A DNA stretch of 64,000 nucleotides from Tieghemostelium lacteum (taxonomy: Eukaryota; Evosea; Eumycetozoa; Dictyosteliales; Raperosteliaceae), in the NCBI GenBank assembly GCA_001606155.1, contig LODT01000004.1:372001-436000 (forward strand). Reading direction: 5' to 3'. Under the pieces are notes generated by a model. That model was not told where the DNA came from. It searched no databases and was given only the letters and a program-made list of their open reading frames with translations. The translations under genes were made by a program, and so were the position numbers. The first letter of the stretch is position 1. Each line of letters begins with the position of its first letter. This document shows positions 18,582-28,234 of this stretch, one piece after another.

Positions 18582-20126
18582 ATGGAGAAGTATGCTTCAA
18601 TCTTTATCTTATTTTTAATTATTTCAATAATTGAAGGTAGACGAATACCTTTTATACAGTCACCTTACAGTGTTTACTCTGATTTAATTAAATCATCTAT
18701 AGATGATTTTCAGTTTAAAGATAACAGTACTCAGGTACTCTGGTATACCCAAACTCTAGATCATTTCAATTTTCAAAATTCACAAAAAACCTATCAACAA
18801 CGGTATGTTTTAAATGACCAATACTGGGATAGACCATTGTCAAACAGTACACAATGTAACGGTCCTATTTTAGTTTACACTGGTGGTGAAGGTGATATAC
18901 TATGGTTCTATCAAAACACACAATTTGTAACCGAAACTCTAGCTCAGGAAATGAATGGGTTGGTTCTTTTCATTGAACATAGATACTATGGTAAAAGTAT
19001 GCCTTTTGGAGCGTACTCTGGTGAAACTGATAATCTTCAGTACCTATCCGTTGAACAAGCTCTAGCTGATTTAGCTCAACTTATACTCTACTTACAAACC
19101 CAATTAAATGCCTCACATTGTCCTGTATTAGCATTTGGTGGTAGTTATTCTGGAATGGTTGCTGCGTACTTTAGAATGAAGTATCCAAATGTAGTAGATG
19201 GTGCACTTGCTGCTTCTGCACCTATACTCTATCTACCGGGTTTAGTTGATCCTGAACAATATAATATCATAGTAACCAATGATTTTCGTGATACCAGTGA
19301 AGAAGGTACATGCTCATCACTGATTCTTCAGAGTCTTGAATATATTCAAAACTCACCTGAATCTGATTTTGACAGTCTTTCAGAGACCTTTAGTCTATGT
19401 ACACCACTGGAGACTGAAGACGACCTTGATAATCTTGTAGGTTGGATTGAGAGTGGTTTGTCATACATGTCGAATACCGACTATCCATACCCTAGTAACT
19501 TCTTTGAACCTCTTCCAGGAAACCCTGTAAACCTCTCATGCAGTATTCTAACAGATTACATTAACCAGAAAGGTAATTCACCACAACAACTGATAGAAGG
19601 TCTCGTAGAGATGATTGGTATCTATTTCAACTATACCGGTCAATCAGGGTCTTGCTATAACACAAGTAATGATGTGAACCCTCAACTCAATGCCAATAAC
19701 TTTAATTATCAAACATGTACTGAAATGGTGTTCCCATTTGCAAGTAATGGTATACAAGATATGTTTCCAGCGTCACCCTACAACTACTCTGCTATTGTGG
19801 AGTACTGTTTGGAGACTTTTGGAATCGCACCAGATCCAGAGTGGACCATAACCTATTTTGGAGGTGCAAATTTCCAGTCTTCGAATATAATATTTAGTAA
19901 TGGTCAGAGAGATGGGTGGTTGGCTGGTGGTGTTATAAAGAGTCAGGTCGAAAATAATATCTATGCTTTGGTAATTGAAGAGTCTCCACATCACTTGGAT
20001 CTACGTGCACCAAATCCACTTGATCCACCATCTGTCACCAAAGCTAGATCATTTGAAACTGATATTTTACAACAATTTTCAAAAGAAGCATCTCTTAGAA
20101 AGATGATAAAACACAAAAATGAATAA
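18582..20126 (+). CDS. S28 family serine carboxypeptidase (lysosomal/secreted)
   Basis: A 514-residue single-exon protein. Residues 1-19 are a signal peptide (hydrophobic run ending at IIEG). The mature part matches peptidase family S28 (prolylcarboxypeptidase, dipeptidyl-peptidase 2): WYTQTLDHFN, YTGGEGD, EHRYYG and QALADLA. The nucleophile motif GGSYSG places Ser188. Asp444 lies in GQRDGW and the His pair 470-471 in PHHLDLRAPNP, so the catalytic triad is complete. These enzymes cleave after proline in acid compartments. N-glycosylation sites are frequent. It probably resides in lysosomes or is secreted. Confidence 0.95.
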   Translation: MEKYASIFILFLIISIIEGRRIPFIQSPYSVYSDLIKSSIDDFQFKDNSTQVLWYTQTLDHFNFQNSQKTYQQRYVLNDQYWDRPLSNSTQCNGPILVYTGGEGDILWFYQNTQFVTETLAQEMNGLVLFIEHRYYGKSMPFGAYSGETDNLQYLSVEQALADLAQLILYLQTQLNASHCPVLAFGGSYSGMVAAYFRMKYPNVVDGALAASAPILYLPGLVDPEQYNIIVTNDFRDTSEEGTCSSLILQSLEYIQNSPESDFDSLSETFSLCTPLETEDDLDNLVGWIESGLSYMSNTDYPYPSNFFEPLPGNPVNLSCSILTDYINQKGNSPQQLIEGLVEMIGIYFNYTGQSGSCYNTSNDVNPQLNANNFNYQTCTEMVFPFASNGIQDMFPASPYNYSAIVEYCLETFGIAPDPEWTITYFGGANFQSSNIIFSNGQRDGWLAGGVIKSQVENNIYALVIEESPHHLDLRAPNPLDPPSVTKARSFETDILQQFSKEASLRKMIKHKNE

Positions 20127-20169
20127 TTTCTAAAATATCTCTTCCACCACTCCCACCCACTTTAAATTA

Positions 20170-20189
20170 TTTTTTTTTTTTTTTTTTTT
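20170..20189. repeat. T homopolymer run
   Basis: A run of about 20 T between the peptidase stop and the start of the RING ligase gene. It is typical of dictyostelid intergenic DNA. Confidence 0.9.
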
Positions 20190-20242
20190 ATTATTTTCAA
20201 AACTAATACTATTAAGTTTGTAGTTTTGAGAGAAATTAATGA

Positions 20243-22351
20243 ATGTCAACAACTAATCTATTTTATAAATTATTTATATTTTATATTTTATATATTTGTA
20301 TATTAGATTGCTCTATTAAAACTCTTTCACAAGTATGTAAATTTTTATAAATTCTTTTTAATTGTACATAGTTTCTAATTATTGTTCGTTAACTATTCCC
20401 CAGGAAATATTATCAGAAATTAGTAGTATCGAAGATTTTAATAGCATCTATTATGACCCTTTTAAAGTGGATAACCTAGTGGCAACAGATGCCACATTGG
20501 ATAACAGTACAAATATAGATATATCTAAAGAGGCAGGAGAAGACATTATATATCCTAGAAATATAACAATGCTATTTAAAGGATCATGGACAGTGATAAA
20601 TGGTTCATTGGAAGAGTTTAAATTCACACAAAAATCTGGTGTAATATTATTTTCAGCATCTAATTTAGCATTTACAGCAATTGATAGTAATAACAGTACT
20701 AGTAGTACAAGTAACAATAGTAGTCCATATTCATTTGATAAAGTTGAAGGTGAATTGGTGTTTAGAGATGGAATCTATTTAAATGTTGAATATATAAGAT
20801 TCTATCTATATGGAATCTATGAATATCAAACAGGTTTATTAAGTACTATAGCAATACCTGCATTGTATGTTTATATCTATAAAAATTATCAAAGAGATTA
20901 TAGATTATTAATATTATATTTATTAGGAATAGATATGGATATAATATCTCACCAATTAACTTTACAACTGCAATTGAGAATGGAAAAAATCAAAGTGAGA
21001 TTTTAGATTCTATAAAATTGCAAATGTCTAATATAGCCAATAACGTGACAATGGTGGATTTTAATGTTACTCAAAACGTAATTTTAACAGAAGAACAACA
21101 ACAAGAGTACCAATCAATGATATTTGTATTAGTACAACAATTTAATAATGTAACTGAAGAGTTTAATTTGCAAACATTACCACCCAACTACAACTATGAA
21201 CATGATGAAAAAGCAGTACTTTGGACACAGGGTCAGTTTTATAGTATTATAAATAATGTCTATATGAATTTCAACAGTAGCAATATAGTAATGTCAGATT
21301 ACAAACATAAATGGATGAACTATGTTGTAATGGTAACTTTACAATCATTTGTACAGATTATAGTACTTTTGAAACAAATTGATTACAGTGGTACTCAATC
21401 TGGTGCCTCTAAAGTATCTATGATAACCATTGGCATTCAAACTATTCTAGATGCCTATTTATGTCTATTCCATTTATCAGTTGGTATACTGATTGATAGT
21501 ATGTTCAATGCTTTTGCAACAGCTGCCTTCTTTGAATTTGTTACATTTTCTCTAATGGAAATGAGATTCCTTCTAATCATTCTAAAAGCCAATAGACCAC
21601 AAGCATTTGCTGAAGGTTGGGGTATGTATATCATCCATTTATTTTATTAATAGTTTAGAATATTAATTGTATCCTTATCACAACTCAGCATCACTACGTA
21701 GAGAATTTTCATTATTTTATCTTAGATTCTATACATGTCTAATTACAAGTTTTATCATTTTATATTATTATTTCAGTACATTGTTTACTCTATTTCTTTT
21801 TATTATGTATTCATTCTGGGTACCACAAATTATAATGAATGCTCAAAAATCAATACGTAAACCCTATTTATGGAAATATGTATTAGGTACTTCCATTTCA
21901 AGATTATTAATTCCATTATGTAAGTTTTTAATAATTATTAGATTAGCATTCAATGGCTATTTATTAACTGATTTATAAAATAGATTTCTTTGGATGTCCA
22001 AATAACTTTATACCATTGAAACCAGATTTTACATTCTCAGTATTATTAGTTCTTTGGGTAGCTATTCAAGTTGCTGTATTATATTTACAATCAATATGGG
22101 GACCACAGTTCTTTATACCCAAGAGATTCCTTCCACAGAGATACCAATACTATAGACCAATAAGTCAGGCGATAAAGAATAGAGGTGATTTAAATTGTGT
22201 CATTTGTATGAATGATGTAGAGGAAGCTCATGAATATTTAATTACACCTTGTGAACATATATTCCACTCTAAATGTCTAAAAGATTGGGCAGATTATAAA
22301 TTAGAATGTCCAGTTTGTAGAAATCCTTTACCAATAGGTTTAGATGTATAG
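20243..22351 (+). CDS. Tul1/Dsc1-type transmembrane RING E3 ubiquitin ligase (5 exons)
   Basis: Exons are 20243-20332, 20404-20864, 20927-21621, 21689-21919 and 21984-22351. All four introns (62-71 nt, GTATGT or GTAAGT to AG) keep phase and give 614 residues. Exon 1 encodes a signal peptide (MSTTNLFYKLFIFYILYICI). A luminal N-glycosylatable domain follows (to about residue 360), then several membrane helices with FGCPNN and the phrase PKRFLPQRYQYY, then a C-terminal RING-H2 (CVICMNDVEE... CEHIFHSKCLKDW... CPVC). This order is that of yeast Tul1, fission yeast Dsc1 and plant FLY ligases, which ubiquitinate membrane proteins at Golgi or endosomes. I infer the same role. Confidence 0.88.
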
Positions 22352-22406
22352 AGAAATAATTGATTAATAAACATACAAATGAACATTTAAAATATACATT
22401 ATGATT

Positions 22407-23955
22407 CTATTCTAAATAGAATTTATTTAGATCACTGATTTTATCTTTTATAAAATTAAATAAATGGGATGAGAGTGTTGGTTGATAGTAATGTATACCA
22501 TTTCTAATGAAATCATATTGGTTTGGTGCGCGTAGTCTAATGAGTTCAAATGGTGCACTGATTTTAGTTGGGATTGGTGATGGATATACTAGCAGTGTAA
22601 TGAACTCAAGTGATGATGATTTATGAAGATATTTTGTAATTTTGTATTCTTCTTTCATGTGTATAGATAGAGTAGTTAAAGATGGATGTTGTGAGATTGC
22701 CAATGAAAGAGCCTCACTTTGACTATCGCCTAGTAACTCCAGATAGCTTATAGTCAGACTAGTAAGATTTTGATTAGCTTTAATATAGGATATAAATGAT
22801 GGTAATGAGTTATGACCAAGTACACAATTGTCAAAGGATAGAATTTTTAGTGGTGAATGGATATTATTTTTAAACAGAGACTCAAAGTTGCACTGGTAGT
22901 CCATATTGAGAACTTCCAAATGCAATAGTTCTTTCCATTGATAGACCTCATATGGACCTTGAGTGGATAGTAATTCATCTGAAATTGTTATTTCCAAATG
23001 TTTAATTTGAGGTTTAGTATTTATCAGTGATATCATTCTGTTAAAATGATCAACATTGTATATAATCAAAGATACTTTTTTTAAAAGATCAGATTGCTCT
23101 AGTATTGATAATTGGTCTTGAGATGATATAAAGTTATATGAATTTTCTATACATGACAATGTGGTTAATGATTGAATTTGGTTTTGTAGAATGGATTTAA
23201 TTTGAAATACTGATGAAAAGTCAATATTTACTTCTTGTAATTGGTTAGGTTTATAAGTCACTAAATAGTCATTGAGTGTTGATGAAGGGTGAGGTGAATT
23301 AATTGAACTACTGATTGAGATAGTCAATCTTTTCAGTGTAGGTTTAACTCTCTCTAGTATCTTTATGAGCACAGGTACACGCTCAAAGTGAGTCAGTACC
23401 TTCAGTTCCTCTACTAGAGGGAACTGATTCTCTATATCCAGTTTCTGTATAATATGATTATCAAATAAATTTAAAATCAAACTTTTTAATACAGGGAATT
23501 GATCAGTTGTCAATTGTAATAGTGGTGGATACTGATTGGTATTTCCACGATGGAGATAATAAATCTCTAATTCCTCTATATGTTTAGTGAACTCATATTT
23601 CTTCTCTTCATTTACACTATCTTTCACATTTTCATAGTTCATTGTTATCTTTAATTTCTTTAGTTTCTTGAATAAACAATATTCTCTTTTTTCATTTGTA
23701 CTTTCTATTAATTTAGAACTAAGTTCAAATCTATTATAGATATCATTTCATTAGAAATTATATTAATAAACTATAAAATAGGAAGCACGCTTACATTGAA
23801 TGTGTTAGTGAATTACAATAATTCTCTGATATAAAATTGAATACAAGTTTGTTGATTAAACAAAGTGATAATTTATATTTATATGGAACATATTCAAAAT
23901 CTAATACATCTTTAATTATTTGAATAATTATATAATTTGGAAATTGAAATTTCAT
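22407..23955 (-). CDS. F-box/LRR-like protein (2 exons)
   Basis: Exon 1 (23955-23795) encodes an F-box-like helix set, MKFQFPNYIIIQIIKDVL then KLSLCLINK. A 64-nt intron (23794-23731, GTAAGC...TAG) precedes exon 2 (23730-22407). The phase is right and the total is 494 residues. Exon 2 is leucine-rich (IEELEIYYL, LTSLTISYLELL, LTTLSIHM). It is a more distant relative of the 4-18 kb family. Its stop lies 55 bp from that of the convergent RING ligase gene. The adaptor role is inferred from the F-box-like region. Confidence 0.75.
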
Positions 23956-24371
23956 TATTTTACAGTTGATATCTTTATTCCAAAATTAAGTGATTTTAAT
24001 TTTTTAAGTATTTTTTTCATGATTTTTCAATAAAAATATTTCTTTGAATTGTTTTCTCTTTTAAATACAATATATACATATTTTTAGAAACACTACCCAA
24101 TATATCAATATCTAAACTTTGAAATAAACCCAACCCAAATCATTCCTTAAACTATACTCAATGTTACTTTAAAATAAAAATGGGTTGAATGAAGTGATTT
24201 ACGTTTTAGATACACGATTTAACACTGTTTATTCTCTAAATATTATCAAAAACAAATAGAAAACAATTATTCTCTTTTTTTTCTTTATTTTATTTGTTTG
24301 TAAAAAAAATAATGAGTTTTCATTTTAATTAATTTTAAATTCCAACAAATCGATATATATCTGATTTCAGA
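23956..24371. promoter_or_regulatory. Divergent intergenic region
   Basis: 416 bp between head-to-head starts, very AT-rich. CTGATTTCAG immediately before the rtcA ATG could be a 3' splice site of a leader intron, with GTAAAA near 24300 as a possible donor. There is no coding frame of note. Confidence 0.4.
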
Positions 24372-25700
24372 ATGGGCAAAAATAAACACAATAATCAAAA
24401 AATTAAACAGAGTTATAAAAAACATAAAGAAGAACCTACCACACAAAGTAATGGTGGTGATGCTTCCAAAAATGAAAAATTGACATGGGATCAGGTAAAA
24501 CCTGATTTTGAAATTGATGGTTCTCTAATGGAGGGTGGTGGTCAGATTCTAAGAAATACAGTATCATTAGCAACACTCTATCAAAAATCAATTAAAATTG
24601 AAAAGATTAGATATAATAGAGATCAACCAGGTTTGAAAATGCAACATCGTACAGGTATTGAGTTGCTGTCACAACTCTATAAGGCAGATACTATTGGATG
24701 CACACATCAATCTACACAATTGTACTATAAACCCACTAAAGAACATGTAGATCAAGTTGAAATTGACGCTGATACTAAAACTGCAGGTTCTATTGGTTTA
24801 TTGATTCAACAAACTCTACCATGTCTCTTATACAGCCAACACGAGACCAAAATGGTACTTGGTGGTGGAACTAATGTAGATTTCTCACCACATGCCGATT
24901 ATATAGTTGAAGTTTTTCAACCAATTTTCACTAAGCATTTCCTAGAGGGCACCAATGCCCAAATGGATATGAGCATTGAAAAGAGGGGTTACTATCCTCG
25001 AGGTGGTGGTTGTGTGAAATTGAATATCAAACCAACTCAACAAGCACTTAAACCCATAACACTATTGGATAAAGGTAATGTTATTTTGATTCAGGTGAAA
25101 GCTTATACATCAGGTCGTGTCACTCCATTAGTAGGTCAAAGAATGACACAACAAGCTAGAAAATCTTTAAAAAAGGAATTTAAAAAAGTGGATATCGAGT
25201 GTGAGGAAATTGATTGTACCAACCGATCATTTGGTGACGGTTGTTTTATATTCATTAAAGCCATTACAGATACAGGTTGCATTTTTGGTGGAAGTTCTAT
25301 AGGTTCCATTGGAGTACCTGCTGAAACTGTTGCACAAAATGCAGTAGATTCATTAGTTAAAGATCTGTCAGATGGTGGATGTGTTGATGAATATCTTCAA
25401 GATCAATTAATTATCTTTATGGCATTAGCAAGTGGTCAGAGTAAAATCAAAACTGGTCCCATTTCACTCCATACCAATACTTCAATACACTTTACCTCAT
25501 TGATAACTGGTTGTAGTTTCCAAATTGAAAAAGTACCAAAAGAACAAGAACAACCTGGTGAAGATACTTTTATTATAACCTGTAATGGTGTTGGTTTTAT
25601 TAAATCTTCAAATAATCAACAAACAAATATAAATGAAAATAATAATGTAACAACAACTAGCACTACTACCACTACTACTACTACAACAAGTACGAATTAA
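24372..25700 (+). CDS. rtcA: RNA 3'-terminal phosphate cyclase
   Basis: 442 residues, single exon. RtcA converts RNA 3'-phosphate ends to 2',3'-cyclic phosphates using ATP. A Lys/Asn-rich extension (1-45) precedes the conserved core: DGSLMEGGGQILRNTVSLA (about 49-67), YNRDQPGLKMQHRTGIELL, GGGTNVDFSPHADYI, KRGYYPRGGG, then SLHTNTSIHFTSLITG. His367 in LHTNTS is the likely nucleotidyl-accepting histidine. This makes it a true cyclase rather than the ribosome-assembly paralogue RCL1, which lacks that residue. The C-terminus ends in a Thr/Asn run. It ends 15 bp from the stop of the convergent hAT-derived gene. Confidence 0.95.
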   Translation: MGKNKHNNQKIKQSYKKHKEEPTTQSNGGDASKNEKLTWDQVKPDFEIDGSLMEGGGQILRNTVSLATLYQKSIKIEKIRYNRDQPGLKMQHRTGIELLSQLYKADTIGCTHQSTQLYYKPTKEHVDQVEIDADTKTAGSIGLLIQQTLPCLLYSQHETKMVLGGGTNVDFSPHADYIVEVFQPIFTKHFLEGTNAQMDMSIEKRGYYPRGGGCVKLNIKPTQQALKPITLLDKGNVILIQVKAYTSGRVTPLVGQRMTQQARKSLKKEFKKVDIECEEIDCTNRSFGDGCFIFIKAITDTGCIFGGSSIGSIGVPAETVAQNAVDSLVKDLSDGGCVDEYLQDQLIIFMALASGQSKIKTGPISLHTNTSIHFTSLITGCSFQIEKVPKEQEQPGEDTFIITCNGVGFIKSSNNQQTNINENNNVTTTSTTTTTTTTTSTN

Positions 25701-25712
25701 ATAAAATTTATT
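25700..25712. terminator. Back-to-back poly(A) signals in a 15-bp convergent gap
   Basis: The two stop codons of rtcA and the hAT-derived gene are separated by 15 bp. AATAAA lies on the plus strand at 25700-25705, overlapping the rtcA stop. AATAAA on the minus strand lies at 25712-25707. Each could direct 3'-end formation of its own gene, so the two 3' UTRs very likely overlap. Confidence 0.5.
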
Positions 25713-25715
25713 TAT

Positions 25716-28097
25716 TTATGTAAATTCAGAATTAATGTGAATCATCATCATACTTAAAGTATGTGATGTTGGTAAATTAGATCTATTTCTAGCATATAAG
25801 ATACCATATTTGAAAAGTATATCTTCGGTATAAGAGGCAGAACCTGGTATACAAAGATATTTTAATACCAAAGAGTAAAGGTAAGGGAATGTAGATTTGT
25901 TTTGAAACCACCACTGAAGGATATCATAATTGAGTATTTCATCGCTGACAGTACTCGAATGAATATCATCACCTTTAGATCTATCAGGTTTACCAAAACT
26001 TCCAACAAATTTAATACACAGGGAAATGTAGTTTTTCAGTTCAACACTGTGTGGTTCTTTGTACATATCTTTGAGATCCATGTGTAAATGTGGTATCAAT
26101 TCATCAATATTGATAGCCTGGTTATCAGGTTCCATCATTTTCTGAATCATCTGTTTAAAATAGTCAAGTGCCAATGAGACGTTAGCCTTATAGGAGTCGT
26201 GTAACACAAATCTTGGGTCGAGGAATGGAATGATGTTTAATTCATGTTCAGGTGCCTCAAAGAAGTATGGATATTTTTGATCAAATTCAGTCAATATATC
26301 CCTACATAACTGAACCCCAGTGGCAGTCTTTAGAATCTTTGTAGATTCCTGTTTGAGTTTTGTCTGGAAATAGTGCATTGCAAATGTCATCATGGCTATA
26401 GTCGGTATGGATTCATTGAGATAGATGACTGCTGAAATGTCTTCAAAAACCTTGAAAATCTGAACAACATCGTGAAGGAACTTTAAATCCTCTTCATCTA
26501 GTAAGTACTCCTTGTAACCTTCCATTTTAATATAACCAGATAACATATCTTTGATATAGGTATAAGTGTCTTCCACTGCTGAGAAATGTAGATAAAAGCT
26601 ACCCCATTTCGATAAAGAAGCTTCTTTGAGTAGGGGATGTTCATCCATACCGTTTTTAATCAGTAGGTTATAGAGTTTCTGTTCCAGCTCATTGTCTTTT
26701 ATAAATTTAACTAATTTGTGTGTTTTTTTGTTGAGGTATCTCAATTTTCTAAAAGAGTCTCTCTCAGTGGACCCGTGTGGACCATGTTGTTTCAGTTTCT
26801 CTAAGATGACCTTTACCATATCAACTTTAGTTGGACCAGCAGATTTTTGGTTGAGGTCGTTGAGTTTCATCCATTTAGTCAGTGAGCTGATACTTAGTGA
26901 CAGTAACAGTTCTTGTGAGACACCTGGTTTAATGCATGCTATATCGTCATCGACTACTGTATCTTGGTTTTTGATATCTAATATATCGATACCACCATGA
27001 AACAGTAAGATATCCTCTTGTAAGGACTTTGTAGTTACCCTACCCCCATTATTGGGTTTAAACATTTCCTGAAAGATAAAATGAAAAATATAGGGGCTGC
27101 ATTTGATGGATTTAAGTGACTGTACACAAGATGATTTAAATGTAACTGCTGCATTATCAAATAGATTATATTCCACTTTTCCATTAAGTTCCCATTTGGT
27201 CAATGTCTTTCGGATTAGTTGTTCGACATTGTTCTCAATTGGAAAATCTTTTACCTGCTCTATTGACAAGAGGTACTGTTTAGGTACCAGGTCGTCACTG
27301 GTCTCCAGTAGTCCATGTGCAGTTATGGCCAGGAACTTATCAGAATGAATATTCACCCAATAGTCAGTTGACAATGACAAATGATTAATCTTTTTCATTT
27401 CTTCTTTTATATTTTTCTCCATTCGTGCAACTAAAGCTGGCATATACTTGTGAGTTATATCATCTTTCTCTGGTAATGTATATCCCCTTGGTAGAAAACT
27501 ATTAAAACTATCACTTTGAAGTACTGCAAAATCCTGAAAACTATCACATAGATATCTTGTCAGTTTATAGTGAATTTGTAGTGTTTCATCAGGTGTCAAC
27601 TCGACCTCCCAATTTGGAGTCTCTTTTCTCGTATCAACCAAAGGTTGTGTAGAAACCTTTTTACCAATCTTTGATGATGTAGTTATTAATGCTGATGGAC
27701 TAGCTACAATTAACTGTTTATTATTATTATTGCTATTGTTGTTATTATTTGAAGGTGAAGTTGGACTCTGAGGAGATCTACTTAGTTTTGTATCTTTATG
27801 AAAACCTTGTAAATGTATCTTATAGTTATATGTCCTAGGTCTAAACTTGTCATCTTTATCAAATAGTTTAAGATCTACACCACAAAGACCGCAAACACAT
27901 TTATCAAAATCATAGTTTATCCAAATATCTCTATTTTCACTTGAAAGTAGCTTATCTTTTTGTTCAATGATTTTGGCATGATAGGTTATTGATGGTACCT
28001 CACTGGATGAGCTACTGGAAAATTTACTCTTTTTTGGGGTATCTTCACTGTGGTGTTGTTGTTGTTGTAGAGTAGCTAATTTTCTTTTATGAGACAT
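25716..28097 (-). CDS. BED-finger, hAT-transposase-derived protein
   Basis: 793 residues from ATG 28097 (MSHKRK). A BED-type zinc finger (CVCGLC, then HLQGFH; Cys69, Cys72, His95, His100) is followed by a hAT RNase-H-like body: LSTDYW with its Asp near residue 242, and LFDNAA with its Asp near 312. A SAP-like helix pair occurs near 406-436. The C-terminal hAT dimerisation block has WWFQNKSTFPYLYSLVLKYL then YTEDILFKYG, where the expected Glu is present. The usual SSAxSER phrase is changed to SASYTED. No terminal inverted repeats are obvious beside the frame. It is either a domesticated host gene or an old element whose ends have faded. The frame is intact over 2.4 kb, which favours domestication. 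Confidence 0.8.
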   Translation of the reverse strand: MSHKRKLATLQQQQHHSEDTPKKSKFSSSSSSEVPSITYHAKIIEQKDKLLSSENRDIWINYDFDKCVCGLCGVDLKLFDKDDKFRPRTYNYKIHLQGFHKDTKLSRSPQSPTSPSNNNNNSNNNNKQLIVASPSALITTSSKIGKKVSTQPLVDTRKETPNWEVELTPDETLQIHYKLTRYLCDSFQDFAVLQSDSFNSFLPRGYTLPEKDDITHKYMPALVARMEKNIKEEMKKINHLSLSTDYWVNIHSDKFLAITAHGLLETSDDLVPKQYLLSIEQVKDFPIENNVEQLIRKTLTKWELNGKVEYNLFDNAAVTFKSSCVQSLKSIKCSPYIFHFIFQEMFKPNNGGRVTTKSLQEDILLFHGGIDILDIKNQDTVVDDDIACIKPGVSQELLLSLSISSLTKWMKLNDLNQKSAGPTKVDMVKVILEKLKQHGPHGSTERDSFRKLRYLNKKTHKLVKFIKDNELEQKLYNLLIKNGMDEHPLLKEASLSKWGSFYLHFSAVEDTYTYIKDMLSGYIKMEGYKEYLLDEEDLKFLHDVVQIFKVFEDISAVIYLNESIPTIAMMTFAMHYFQTKLKQESTKILKTATGVQLCRDILTEFDQKYPYFFEAPEHELNIIPFLDPRFVLHDSYKANVSLALDYFKQMIQKMMEPDNQAINIDELIPHLHMDLKDMYKEPHSVELKNYISLCIKFVGSFGKPDRSKGDDIHSSTVSDEILNYDILQWWFQNKSTFPYLYSLVLKYLCIPGSASYTEDILFKYGILYARNRSNLPTSHTLSMMMIHINSEFT

Positions 28098-28234
28098 TTT
28101 CCTCTTTACACCAATCTCTAGCAAAAAAACACTCCCCTAAAAAAATTCAGAAATGGTTTGGTGTAAACAAAAAAAAACAAAAATAGTTTATTAAAATGGG
28201 ATGTTGGTATTGAATTGATTTTAACTTCTTTAGT

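Noticed and set aside
28098-28124. Extension of the hAT-derived protein to a TTG codon
   Set aside because: It has no ATG. MSHKRK at 28097 is the first ATG in frame.
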